Assembly (NCBI GenBank): GCA_016222915.1
Contig: JACRQA010000049.1
Coordinates: 1 to 41,919, forward strand
Length of the DNA: 41,919 nt
From: Nitrospirota bacterium
Lineage (GTDB): Bacteria > Nitrospirota > Thermodesulfovibrionia > UBA6902
Direction of reading: 5' to 3'
How positions within the stretch are numbered: position 1 is the stretch's first letter; the number at the start of each line of letters is the position of its first letter. Both the position numbers and the translations under genes were made by a program. Under the pieces are notes generated by a model. It did not search any database, had not been told where the DNA came from, and saw nothing but the letters and a program-made list of their open reading frames with translations. This document shows, one piece after another, positions 27,069-34,769 of this stretch.

Positions 27069-27779
27069 TTGGCAGCTAAGAGAAAATCAAAATTAAGGGA
27101 ATATGTCGAGGCCATTGTCATCGCCGTATGTCTGGCCCTTCTGATAAGGGCCTTTGTAGTGCAGGCCTTTAAAATCCCTTCAGGCTCGATGATCCCCACA
27201 TTACTGATAGGCGACCACATACTTGTCAACAAATTTACTTATGGCGTGACGATACCATTGACCGACAACAGGGTGCTTATTTTCAACCAGCCCAAAAGAG
27301 GAGATGTTATCGTCTTTTCTTTTCCCAAGAACAAGGAAATGGAAGAATGTACAAGCACGTCCAAAAACATCTCAACCAGGCTCAGCAACGCGTGGAGCAG
27401 CGGGAACCCTTTTTATCTGTTCAAGGACGATTGCAAGGATTTTATCAAAAGGGTCATCGGTGTAGGGGGAGATAAAATAGAGGTAAGGAACAAAATAGTT
27501 TATGTAAACGGCGTCCCTCTCGAGGAGCCCTACGCCATACATAGTGATCTTAACATCGAGGGGTCGCCCAGGGACAATTTCGGCCCCTTTACGGTCCCGC
27601 GCGGAAGCTTCTTTGCTATGGGAGACAACCGGGACCAAAGCTACGACAGCCGCTTCTGGGGTGTTGTGGACATGGATGAGATCAAGGGAAAGGCGTTTAT
27701 TATGTATTGGTCCTGGGACAAAGATGGGAAGCTATTAAACCAGATCAGGTGGAGCAGGCTGGGAAAACTGATACACTAA
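27069..27779 (+). CDS. lepB: Signal peptidase I
   Basis: This enzyme removes signal peptides from exported proteins at the membrane. The TTG start follows a strong AAGGAG ribosome site. One membrane helix (about residues 13-30) is followed by catalytic Ser40 in IPSGSMIPTL and Lys127 in DFIKRVIGVGGD, with GDNRDQSYDSRFWG in the last conserved box. Residues 87-124 form a longer insertion between these boxes with two cysteines (94 and 122) that could pair outside the membrane. The length, 236 residues, is otherwise ordinary. A 21-bp-stem inverted repeat follows the gene. Confidence 0.95.
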   Translation: MAAKRKSKLREYVEAIVIAVCLALLIRAFVVQAFKIPSGSMIPTLLIGDHILVNKFTYGVTIPLTDNRVLIFNQPKRGDVIVFSFPKNKEMEECTSTSKNISTRLSNAWSSGNPFYLFKDDCKDFIKRVIGVGGDKIEVRNKIVYVNGVPLEEPYAIHSDLNIEGSPRDNFGPFTVPRGSFFAMGDNRDQSYDSRFWGVVDMDEIKGKAFIMYWSWDKDGKLLNQIRWSRLGKLIH

Positions 27780-27796
27780 TATGAGGCATAAAGGTA

Positions 27797-27859
27797 CAAA
27801 GGCACAAAGGCACAAAGTGGCAAGAATATACTCTGTGCCTTTGTGCCTCTGTGCCTTTG
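27797..27859. repeat. Large inverted repeat of AAAGGCAC units
   Basis: Two 21-base arms (27797-27817 and 27839-27859) are complementary at 20 of 21 positions, with a 21-base loop. Each arm is built of 8-bp AAAGGCAC-type units. It fills the lepB-ribE gap. No Shine-Dalgarno is visible between it and the ribE ATG. Confidence 0.75.
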
Positions 27860-27875
27860 CAACCTACTGTTAATT

Positions 27876-28514
27876 ATGTTCACAGGACTCGTGGAAACAT
27901 TCGGCGCAGTAACCTCTGTTAAAAATACAGGGAACAGCGTCAGGCTGGCTGTAAAGTCGTTATCGGAATTTGATGTAAGCTTGGGCGATAGCGTCTCGGT
28001 CAATGGCGTGTGCCTGACAGTCACAAAGCACAACGGAGACATCTCCTTTGATGTGTCGCCGGAGACGTTGCGCAGCACCAACCTGGGAAACCTGAAAACC
28101 GGCGATAAAATAAACCTTGAACGCGCCCTGAGACTGAGCGACCGTCTCGGCGGTCACCTTGTCACGGGACATGTAGACGGCATCGGCACTATTAAAAATA
28201 AGAAGCAGGTTGGGGAATATACATTTTATACATTCGAGGCCCCTGCGGAAATACTAAAGTACATCGTCAAAAAGGGTTCCGTCGCAATAGACGGGATCAG
28301 TCTTACCGTTGTTGATCTGGACCACGGGTCCTTCAGTGTCGCCATTATCCCCCATACGGCGTCCGCAACAAACATAGGGGGCAAAGGCATAGGCGACAGG
28401 GTCAACCTTGAAGCGGACATAATAGGGAAGTACGTTGAAAAATTACTTGGCAAAAACGACACGGATTCAAATCTAATGGGGCTGCTTAAAGAGAAAGGTT
28501 TTATAAATGAGTAA
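27876..28514 (+). CDS. ribE: Riboflavin synthase, alpha type
   Basis: The enzyme dismutates two dimethylribityllumazine molecules to riboflavin. The start is [10 protein letters not shown] at 27876, the universal N-terminus of this family; longer readings run into the repeat. The 212 residues contain the two expected lumazine-binding halves ([10 protein letters not shown] and [14 protein letters not shown]). It overlaps ribBA by eight bases, so translation is coupled. No Shine-Dalgarno precedes the ATG and a large repeat lies 16 bases upstream, so initiation here is unusual. No FMN riboswitch is visible. Confidence 0.96.
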   Translation: MFTGLVETFGAVTSVKNTGNSVRLAVKSLSEFDVSLGDSVSVNGVCLTVTKHNGDISFDVSPETLRSTNLGNLKTGDKINLERALRLSDRLGGHLVTGHVDGIGTIKNKKQVGEYTFYTFEAPAEILKYIVKKGSVAIDGISLTVVDLDHGSFSVAIIPHTASATNIGGKGIGDRVNLEADIIGKYVEKLLGKNDTDSNLMGLLKEKGFINE

Positions 28515-29754
28515 GAAACAGACAAAGTCGCCGAAGGCCGGACCAAAAGCGAAATTCAACACAATTAAAGAAGCGATAGAAGATATAAAAGAAGGCAGGA
28601 TGGTCATCCTCATAGATGACGAAGACAGGGAAAACGAGGGCGATCTTACAATCGCCGCTGAAAAGATCACCCCTGAGGCAATCAACTTCATGGCCAAATA
28701 CGGCAGGGGGCTGATATGTCTATCAATGACCCCTGAGAGGGTAGAACATCTGAAGCTTCCCATGATGGCTGATATGAACACCTCACGCTTCGGCACGGCC
28801 TTTACAATATCAATTGAGGCGAAGAGGGGGGTCACAACCGGGATATCCGCGGCTGACAGGGCAAAGACCATTAAGACCGCGATTAATCCTAAATCCGGGC
28901 CTGATGACATTGCCCGGCCCGGGCACATATTCCCGCTGCGCGCGCAGCCGGGCGGAGTGCTTCAGCGCGCCGGACAGACCGAGGGATCGGTTGATCTTGC
29001 GCGGCTGGCCGGTCTTTCTCCAGCCGGGGTCATATGCGAGATAATGAATGACGACGGGACCATGGCGCGGGTCCCGCAGCTTGCAAAGTTTGCGCGCAAA
29101 CACGGATTAAAGATGGTCACGATCAAAGACCTTATTCAATACAGGATGCAGAACGAATGCCTTGTCACCAGGCTGGCGACAACAACCATCCCAACTGCCT
29201 TCGGCGGAGAATTTACAGCTACGGTCTTTGGAAATTTAGTCGATGATTCTTTAAACATCGCGCTTGTGAAGGGAGACATTTCCGCTGATGAAGATATCCT
29301 TGTCAGGGTACATTCCGAGTGTCTGACCGGTGACGTTTTCGGCTCAAGGAGGTGTGATTGCGGCTCGCAGCTCCATAAGGCCATGGCCATTATAAAGAAA
29401 GAAGGCAAGGGTGTGATCCTTTATATGAGACAGGAAGGCAGGGGCATAGGGCTTGTAAATAAATTAAAGGCATATGCTCTCCAGGACGAGGGACTGGATA
29501 CTGTAGAGGCCAATGTAAAACTGGGGTTTAAGGCCGACTTAAGAGACTACGGGATAGGCGCACAAATACTTGTGGAGCTCGGTGTACGGAAGATGCGCCT
29601 GATGACCAATAATCCGAAGAAGCTTATAGGCCTGGAGGGATACGGTTTAAAGATCGTAGACAGGGTCCCTATCGAGATCAAGCCTCATGAAAAAAATATT
29701 AAATATCTTTCCATAAAGAAAAAGAAACTCGGTCATATGCTGGAGGAAGTATAA
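28507..29754 (+). CDS. ribBA: Bifunctional DHBP synthase / GTP cyclohydrolase II
   Basis: The 415-residue protein fuses the two entry enzymes of riboflavin synthesis. Residues 15-215 form the DHBP synthase part ([40 protein letters not shown] split over that region). Residues 216 to the end form GTP cyclohydrolase II, with [15 protein letters not shown], the zinc Cys residues in RRCDCGSQ, and the catalytic [10 protein letters not shown]. Both halves look intact. The N-terminus has an extra basic stretch of about a dozen residues. It sits between ribE and ribH. Confidence 0.97.
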   Translation: MSKKQTKSPKAGPKAKFNTIKEAIEDIKEGRMVILIDDEDRENEGDLTIAAEKITPEAINFMAKYGRGLICLSMTPERVEHLKLPMMADMNTSRFGTAFTISIEAKRGVTTGISAADRAKTIKTAINPKSGPDDIARPGHIFPLRAQPGGVLQRAGQTEGSVDLARLAGLSPAGVICEIMNDDGTMARVPQLAKFARKHGLKMVTIKDLIQYRMQNECLVTRLATTTIPTAFGGEFTATVFGNLVDDSLNIALVKGDISADEDILVRVHSECLTGDVFGSRRCDCGSQLHKAMAIIKKEGKGVILYMRQEGRGIGLVNKLKAYALQDEGLDTVEANVKLGFKADLRDYGIGAQILVELGVRKMRLMTNNPKKLIGLEGYGLKIVDRVPIEIKPHEKNIKYLSIKKKKLGHMLEEV

Positions 29755-29761
29755 ATTTTCC

Positions 29762-29789
29762 GTAAGGGCATGGCGCGCCATGCCCCTAC
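29762..29789. repeat. GTAGGGGC-family palindrome between ribBA and ribH
   Basis: GTAAGGGC and GCCCCTAC bound the 20-bp perfect palindrome GGGCATGGCGCGCCATGCCC (29766-29785). It differs from the purL copy by two compensating changes (A-T for C-G at mirrored positions). Confidence 0.75.
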
Positions 29790-29807
29790 AATTATATAGG
29801 AGGGAAC

Positions 29808-30269
29808 ATGAAAAAATTTGAGGGAGAGCTTCAGGCAAAGGGACTTAAATTCGCTATCATCATAAGCCGTTTTAACGATTTTATAACGAGCAAACTCCTG
29901 GACGGCGCGGTTGACGCGCTTATAAGGCACGGAGCGACAGAGCAGAATATAGACGTTATAAAAGTGCCGGGCTCTTTTGAGATCCCTCTTACTGCCAAGA
30001 TAGTCGCGGGAAAAAAATCATATGATGCAGTTATCTGTCTGGGTACTGTCATCAGGGGCGCCACGCCTCATTTTGACTATGTTGCCGCCGAGGCCGCAAA
30101 GGGCATCGCCTCCGCCTCAATGGAAACGGGTGTGCCGATTGCATTCGGTGTTTTGACCACGGACACCATTGAACAGGCCGTTGAGAGGGCAGGCACCAAA
30201 AGCGGCAACAAGGGTTGGGACGCTGCGATGGTGGCCATTGAAATGGCGCAGTTATTGAAGAAGTTATGA
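29808..30269 (+). CDS. ribH: 6,7-dimethyl-8-ribityllumazine synthase
   Basis: RibH joins the DHBP synthase product to the pyrimidine to form lumazine. The 153-residue chain has [48 protein letters not shown] and the C-terminal [17 protein letters not shown], all standard. A good AGGAGG ribosome site precedes the ATG. The C-terminus ends normally, so the loss at the start of nusB did not affect it. Confidence 0.97.
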   Translation: MKKFEGELQAKGLKFAIIISRFNDFITSKLLDGAVDALIRHGATEQNIDVIKVPGSFEIPLTAKIVAGKKSYDAVICLGTVIRGATPHFDYVAAEAAKGIASASMETGVPIAFGVLTTDTIEQAVERAGTKSGNKGWDAAMVAIEMAQLLKKL

Positions 30270-30290
30270 AATGTTCTATGCAAGTTTTTT

Positions 30291-30316
30291 GTAGGGGCGG
30301 GGTCTTCCCGCCCCTG
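30291..30316. repeat. GTAGGGGC-family hairpin at the truncated nusB start
   Basis: GTAG followed by GGGGCGGG (30294-30301) pairs with CCCGCCCC (30307-30314) over a five-base loop. It lies between the ribH stop and the first nusB-like codons. Confidence 0.7.
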
Positions 30317-30341
30317 GGAAGGCATCACTGAAGAAGATGAG

Positions 30342-30683
30342 GTGAAGGAATTCACCCGCGATATTGCCGCAAGCACCCTGGACCACAGGAAAGATATCGA
30401 TGAAATTATAAAAAGCGCCGCTGAAAACTGGTCAATCGAAAGAATGGCGATCATTGACAGAAACATCCTTCGCGCAGCCACATATGAGCTTTGTTACAGG
30501 TCCGATATCCCCAGCTCTGTTGCAATCAATGAGGCACTGGAGATTGCAAAAAAATATTCCACTGAAGAGTCGGCGCCCTTCATCAACGGCATACTTGACA
30601 AGATCGCACATCAGGGAAACAAGAGCACAGTAATTCAAAAAGGCCAGAGCAAAAAAGTTAAACAGAAACCAAATCCTAAATAA
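30342..30683 (+). CDS. nusB: Transcription antitermination factor NusB, N-terminally truncated
   Basis: NusB binds boxA RNA with NusE (S10) in antitermination complexes on rRNA. The visible 113 residues match the later part of NusB: SAAENWSIERMAIIDRNILRAATYEL and VAINEALEIAKKYSTEESAPFINGIL. Reading the frame upstream of the GTG start gives a NusB-like WEGITEEDEVKEF, then sequence from the GTAGGGGC hairpin, then the ribH stop. The usual N-terminus (a basic start of the type RRKAREYALQ and helix 1, roughly 45-50 residues) is absent and only 72 bases separate it from ribH. The RNA-binding N-terminus is thus missing; the protein is probably non-functional unless a second copy exists. A basic tail (KKVKQKPNPK) is also present. 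Confidence 0.8.
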   Translation: MKEFTRDIAASTLDHRKDIDEIIKSAAENWSIERMAIIDRNILRAATYELCYRSDIPSSVAINEALEIAKKYSTEESAPFINGILDKIAHQGNKSTVIQKGQSKKVKQKPNPK

Positions 30684-30717
30684 AAAACTCCCGCAGCGAC
30701 CAGTTCGCCGCGGGAGT
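30682..30717 (-). terminator. Rho-independent terminator of the 102-residue gene
   Basis: On the minus strand ACTCCCGC (30710-30717) and GCGGGAGT (30687-30694) form a perfect 8-bp stem, followed by TTTTTT. It lies just after the stop of the 102-residue protein and also close to the nusB stop on the other strand. Confidence 0.8.
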
Positions 30718-30739
30718 CGTGAGCATCACGTGATCTCCT

Positions 30740-31048
30740 TTATCCACCGGCAAAGCCTCCGGCAGAGGGCAGGTCACCTTCAGGAGCAGGAACAGATGCA
30801 GTTGTCTCGCTTCTTTCATGGAACTTGGTCCAATCAACCGGGCAGGATTTTGCGAATATTTCCAGTTTCCATTCGATTGACTGAATAAGCTCATTGAGGT
30901 GCCTTACATGCGGGGCGAGTATGGTTTTATCTTTCCCTTCCATATACTCGATCTCGCTCCTTAACCCCATCAGCTTCTCTTTCATGCTGTAGAGTTCATT
31001 ATAAAGGGTATCACAATATCCTTTTATGTCTACATGTTTGACTGCCAT
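30740..31048 (-). CDS. Small unknown helical protein, 102 residues
   Basis: The start at 31048 (MAVKHVDIKGYCDTLYNEL) is chosen because AAAGGAGGTCC lies just upstream; a reading starting at 31129 would translate the hairpin-rich leader. The protein is mostly helical with heptad-like spacing (YSMKEKLMGLRSEIEYMEGK; LNELIQSIEWKLEIF), followed by a Pro/Gly-rich flexible tail. It could be a small coiled-coil partner protein. I do not recognise a family. It is an isolated gene with its own terminator and a structured leader. Confidence 0.7.
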   Translation of the reverse strand: MAVKHVDIKGYCDTLYNELYSMKEKLMGLRSEIEYMEGKDKTILAPHVRHLNELIQSIEWKLEIFAKSCPVDWTKFHERSETTASVPAPEGDLPSAGGFAGG

Positions 31049-31066
31049 GATCAGGACCTCCTTTCC

Positions 31067-31108
31067 CGGGCCTTTCGGCCCGCACAGGCGGCGATTGATT
31101 CTCCGCCT
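31067..31108 (-). promoter_or_regulatory. Two stacked hairpins in the leader of the 102-residue gene
   Basis: In mRNA sense AGGCGG pairs with CCGCCT across an 11-base loop, then CGGGCC pairs with GGCCCG around a GAAA tetraloop, ending four bases before the AAAGGAGG ribosome site. The stems are stable; a regulatory role is inferred. Confidence 0.45.
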
Positions 31109-31274
31109 TATACCTTCTCCTAATCTCATCCTACCGCTATTTCAACTGGGTGTCAATAGGCAAAATATTGCTTAATTCCCGAGAGTTAAGCGCCCTTTAA
31201 AACCCACATGATATTTTATTGATAATGCGCGGTATGTTAATGGTATCTTGTGATATAGTATTATTTCAAAAATG

Positions 31275-31390
31275 TCTCCCCTCTCTTGCTTAATGCACCT
31301 ACTGTTGGTGATGGGAGGGGATTAAGGGGAGGGTGAGCACTGTATTCTGAACACCCCCACCCTAACCCTCCCCCTTCAAGGAGGGAGGAA
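31275..31390. repeat. GGGGAGGGTG/CACCCTAACCCTCCCCC inverted repeat block
   Basis: Pyrimidine- and purine-rich stretches (CTCCCCTCTC, GGGAGGGG, AAGGGGAGGGTG, CACCCTAACCCTCCCCC, GGAGGGAGG) are mutually complementary and could form a long imperfect hairpin upstream of purB. The rest of the 31130-31427 gap shows nothing I can support. Confidence 0.6.
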
Positions 31391-31427
31391 ACCAAGGAGT
31401 ATATTTACTTTTTATCAGGAGGGAATG

Positions 31428-32723
31428 GTGATATCACGGTATTCAAGGCCTGAGATGGCAAGGATTTGGGAGCCGGAAAACAGGTTCCGTAAATGGCTCG
31501 ATGTGGAAATCGCGGCTTGTGAGGCATGGGCTGAGTTAGGGGAGGTCCCGAAGAAAAGCCTCGCGGTAATCAAGAAGAAGGCCGGATTTAATATCAAGCG
31601 TATAGACAAAATAGAGCAGACAGTCAAGCATGACGTGATAGCGTTTTTAACATCAGTGGCCGAGCACATAGGCCCGGATTCACGGTATGTGCATAAAGGC
31701 CTTACATCCTCCGACATCGTCGATACCTCCCTGGCGATCATGATGCGCGAGGCTGCGGACATCATTATCAACGATATAAAAGAATTGATGAAGGTCCTGA
31801 AGGCCAATGCCAATAAATACAAAAACACCATCCGCATGGGAAGGAGCCACGGCATCCACGCGGAGCCCACTACATTCGGCCTGACCTTTGCGCTCTGGTA
31901 CGAGGAAATGAAGCGCAACCTCAGCCGGATGCAGGCCGCAAGAGAGACAATCAATTACGGGCAACTGTCCGGCACTGTCGGCACCTTCTCAAGCGTCCCG
32001 CCTTTCATAGAAAAACATGTATGCAAAAAACTCGGGCTCAAACCCGATCCGGTAGTTACGCAGGTAATACAGAGGGACAGGCATGCGGAATACATGAACA
32101 CACTTGCTCTCATTGCAGGGGCAATTGAAAAGACGGCGGTCGAGATCAGGCACATGCAGAGGACAGAGGTGCTTGAGGCAGAGGAGCCGTTTGAAAAAGG
32201 GCAGAAGGGCTCCTCGGCAATGCCGCATAAACGCAATCCCGTGGGCAGTGAAAACCTGAGCGGGCTTGCAAGGGTCGTGCGCTCCAATGCAATGGCTGCC
32301 ATGGAAAACATTCCCCTGTGGCATGAGCGTGACATAAGCCACTCATCAGTTGAGAGGATAATAATCCCGGACAGCACTATACTGATTAATTACATGCTGG
32401 TCAGGCTGACAGGAATTCTAAAAGGTCTTCAGGTCTACCCGGAACGAATGAAGGAAAACATCGGCAAGAGCTACGGCCTGTTCTGTTCCCAGCGTGTGCT
32501 TCTGAAGCTGACGGAAAAGGGAATGAGCAGGGAAGATGCGTACAGCCTTGTTCAGAAGGCCGCGATGGAGAGCTGGAAGCAGAGGACACACTTTAAAGAC
32601 CTGCTGAAAAAGGAACCGTCAATAACCAAATATCTCCCAGCCAAAGATATAGATGCCCTCTTTGATTTTAAATTCTATACGAAGCACGTGGATTATATCT
32701 TTAAGAGGGTGTTTAAATCGTAG
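31428..32723 (+). CDS. purB: Adenylosuccinate lyase
   Basis: PurB cleaves SAICAR and adenylosuccinate, releasing fumarate. The GTG at 31428 gives the family-like start MISRYSRPEMARIWEPEN and a better five-base distance from AGGAGG than the ATG one codon earlier; both are possible. The 431-residue protein contains HKGLTSSDIVDT, MGRSHGIHAEPTTFG and the signature GSSAMPHKRNP with the mobile-loop Ser. The TAG stop (32721-32723) is the TAG of GTAGGGGC, the left end of the repeat that follows. The other purine genes in the window are not adjacent. Confidence 0.96.
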   Translation: MISRYSRPEMARIWEPENRFRKWLDVEIAACEAWAELGEVPKKSLAVIKKKAGFNIKRIDKIEQTVKHDVIAFLTSVAEHIGPDSRYVHKGLTSSDIVDTSLAIMMREAADIIINDIKELMKVLKANANKYKNTIRMGRSHGIHAEPTTFGLTFALWYEEMKRNLSRMQAARETINYGQLSGTVGTFSSVPPFIEKHVCKKLGLKPDPVVTQVIQRDRHAEYMNTLALIAGAIEKTAVEIRHMQRTEVLEAEEPFEKGQKGSSAMPHKRNPVGSENLSGLARVVRSNAMAAMENIPLWHERDISHSSVERIIIPDSTILINYMLVRLTGILKGLQVYPERMKENIGKSYGLFCSQRVLLKLTEKGMSREDAYSLVQKAAMESWKQRTHFKDLLKKEPSITKYLPAKDIDALFDFKFYTKHVDYIFKRVFKS

Positions 32724-32799
32724 GGGCGAGCGTCGCGATATGGACGTGTGCAATATGCCCTACTGATCGTGAATGGGCAGGTTTAGAACCTGCCCCTAC
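32720..32799. repeat. GTAGGGGC...GCCCCTAC repeat pair between convergent genes
   Basis: The 80-bp block starts GTAGGGGC (32720-32727) and ends GCCCCTAC (32792-32799). An inner GCCCTAC at 32757-32763 and the palindrome GGGCAGGTTTAGAACCTGCCC suggest two adjacent family members. The left end holds the purB stop codon and the right end holds the NYN gene stop codon. Confidence 0.75.
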
Positions 32800-33290
32800 T
32801 TTTTTCTCGGCGTTTTGTATATAAAAAGATCTTCGCCGGTTATCTCGTGGAAATGGTCGGCTTCCTCAATTAATATCCTGGCGGTTGTCTGTCTCACAGC
32901 GGCAATTTCCACCCTTACACCCTGCCCTTTAAGGTGCACGACCAGCTCCACATAATCCGAGTCGCCGGACATGATTATAATGGTGTCGACCTTTGAAGCA
33001 AGCTGGGTCGCCTTGATTGAAAGCGGGATGTCCGCTGACTTGTGACAGGGGATGACGGACCCGTAATAGTTTTCGTGCAACCTTTCAGCGAATTTTGATG
33101 AAATGGACTTGCCTTCCCGGAAATAAAGCAGTCTGTTCAGGCCCCGGTCCTTAAGCAGTTTAGGTATCAGCTTATCAAAATTGATCATTGCATTCTTTGA
33201 ATTGGAAAGCTCATGGATGCTCCGCTCAATATTGTTTCCGTCACAAAGGATAGCTACTGATTGATTAATGAAAATGTTTTCCTTTTCCAT
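32796..33290 (-). CDS. NYN-domain protein (LabA/DUF88 type)
   Basis: NYN domains are PIN-like nuclease folds. The 164-residue protein has the metal-site segments AILCDGNNIERSIH and IIIMSGDSDYVELVVHLK with acidic residues in the expected places, and GVRVEIAAV after them. It probably acts on RNA, but no substrate is known. The ATG follows the purC stop by one base, so it is co-translated with purC. Its TAG stop lies in the GCCCCTAC end of the flanking repeat, so the natural C-terminus may have been altered. Confidence 0.9.
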   Translation of the reverse strand: MEKENIFINQSVAILCDGNNIERSIHELSNSKNAMINFDKLIPKLLKDRGLNRLLYFREGKSISSKFAERLHENYYGSVIPCHKSADIPLSIKATQLASKVDTIIIMSGDSDYVELVVHLKGQGVRVEIAAVRQTTARILIEEADHFHEITGEDLFIYKTPRKK

Positions 33291-33291
33291 A

Positions 33292-34584
33292 TTACCTCGA
33301 ATTCAATTTTTCATATTCTTTGATTTTACCGGATTTCACATAGTAATCCAGCTCTTTGTCGGCTATGCGTTTTGCCTCTTTTTTCAGGTCCTGCGTGTTG
33401 TCGGAGATATAACTCCGGATCATCAGGAATTTTTCCGTCTGAATAGTGAGGAAGTCTTTGTCCACAACCGGCGTTCCCGCGTATTTTTTTCTCGCCTGAC
33501 CTTCCTTTAATACTTCTGTAAATGACCTGCCTGTTTGTGCTGCGATCTTCTTTGCCTCATTTACCGCGATGTACCAGTCTGAGTGCATGATCTTATAATA
33601 GTCGCGCATGGCCTGTTTATTAAAATGGACGAAGTATGATTTGTCTTTACGCTTCATGTTAAAGGTCACCCTGACAGAGTCCGTATCGATAGTGTCCACG
33701 AAGAGGAGTTTTTTACCGTCCCTCGCTATCTCCCATTTCAGGTCCCAAAGGGTCAGCCCCATGCCGTCAAATATCTGCTGAAGCATGTATGCGCCGAGGA
33801 TTGCCATGATCAATGATTTCGTAAATGTATCGCCGTCCACCCCGGAGATCATTGATGCCTCCTGGCGGCTGATGTTCCTGTCCTCGGGTTCATACTTGGT
33901 TGTTAAATCAACAATCGGGGGATCGAACCTGGTCCATGGACTAAGCGAACCAACGCCCAGTTCATTGAGGTATGCCTTTTTGTCTGCATCGCTCAGGCGG
34001 TCATATTTTCTCAGTATGGATGAGCCCGTTGTCACTCCGAGCCTTACTATGTATTCAAGTGGAATTACATTACGGTCGATATGATGGAATTTTTCATAAT
34101 CATAAAAATGCCTGCCCATAACGTTTTTTAGGACAGGCTTTTCAACCTTGTATTTCTTTATCAGCGTAAGGTTACTGAGGTCGCATGGGAATCCCTTGGC
34201 ATGGACCTTCCCGGTATCGCATTCAACCATTCCCACATGATGGGTAGGCGCGCCGGTCTTTACAAAACCGGCCAGAACTTTATCCATGAGTCCGGACTTG
34301 TCCTTCTGAAGGACCTTCCCTTTCCCCGCAAGTTTCTCCGACAGCCTCTTCCATGACTTAGGGTCCTGCAGCTCCTGAAACACAAGATGCCTGAAAGCGG
34401 CCCTGCCTGTATCGCTTCCTTCAATACTGAAGATCGTGCCGACGTCAAAGACCGACCCGCCGGAGGAGGTTTCACTTATAATAAGGTCCGGATGACCGGG
34501 CACGTTATAGAGCTTTTGTACCGAGCCTATGTATAACGGCCTGCCCAGCTTCAGATCGATTTTCTTTGGAAACGCAGTCATCAT
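33292..34584 (-). CDS. purC: Phosphoribosylaminoimidazole-succinocarboxamide synthase, long form
   Basis: PurC joins aspartate to CAIR in purine synthesis. Recognisable segments are GSVQKLYN (ATP-binding start), RNVIPLEYIVRLGVTTGSSI and DTIDTDSVR. At 430 residues it is much longer than the roughly 240-residue common type; the extra length is spread through the middle and C-terminus, the latter a lysine-rich helical region. Longer forms exist in some bacteria and eukaryotes. It is followed by the NYN gene one base later. Upstream lies a repeat cluster (34642-34716). Confidence 0.9.
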   Translation of the reverse strand: MMTAFPKKIDLKLGRPLYIGSVQKLYNVPGHPDLIISETSSGGSVFDVGTIFSIEGSDTGRAAFRHLVFQELQDPKSWKRLSEKLAGKGKVLQKDKSGLMDKVLAGFVKTGAPTHHVGMVECDTGKVHAKGFPCDLSNLTLIKKYKVEKPVLKNVMGRHFYDYEKFHHIDRNVIPLEYIVRLGVTTGSSILRKYDRLSDADKKAYLNELGVGSLSPWTRFDPPIVDLTTKYEPEDRNISRQEASMISGVDGDTFTKSLIMAILGAYMLQQIFDGMGLTLWDLKWEIARDGKKLLFVDTIDTDSVRVTFNMKRKDKSYFVHFNKQAMRDYYKIMHSDWYIAVNEAKKIAAQTGRSFTEVLKEGQARKKYAGTPVVDKDFLTIQTEKFLMIRSYISDNTQDLKKEAKRIADKELDYYVKSGKIKEYEKLNSR

Positions 34585-34641
34585 TTGCCTCCGGTTATAC
34601 GCACGTAAAAAACAATTTAGGGTATTAAACTAACTGTTTAA

Positions 34642-34716
34642 CGGGCAAATAGTCAATGACTTTTTGCCCGGATGTCAAGCCCGGACTTTTTGCCCGGACA
34701 TGACTTTTTGCCCGGA
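34642..34716. repeat. GACTTTTTGCCCGGA repeats plus a 14-bp hairpin
   Basis: Three exact 15-bp copies lie at 34658-34672, 34684-34698 and 34702-34716. An inverted copy at 34642-34655 pairs with the first at 13 of 14 positions with a one-base loop. The block lies between the Rho-like gene and purC, both minus strand. Confidence 0.7.
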
Positions 34717-34741
34717 TTTCCCGGTGACTGAAGACCAATTG

Positions 34742-34769
34742 CTGATTTCTGACGGCTGTCCCCTGACTA
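34742..34769. repeat. Degenerate 7-bp repeat at the 3' end of the Rho-like gene
   Basis: CTGATTT, CTGACGG, CTGTCCC and CTGACTA follow each other without gap. The last unit contains the stop codon of the Rho-like gene (read on the other strand). Confidence 0.45.

Noticed and set aside
27780-27875. FMN riboswitch upstream of the rib genes
   Set aside because: The spacer is filled by an AAAGGCAC inverted repeat and shows none of the RFN element's conserved parts.
31049-31129. Longer N-terminus for the 102-residue protein
   Set aside because: It translates a hairpin-rich leader; the start at 31048 has a strong ribosome site.
31415-31954. Minus-strand frame of 179 codons opposite purB
   Set aside because: Antisense to conserved purB sequence; it begins inside purB and covers its ribosome site.
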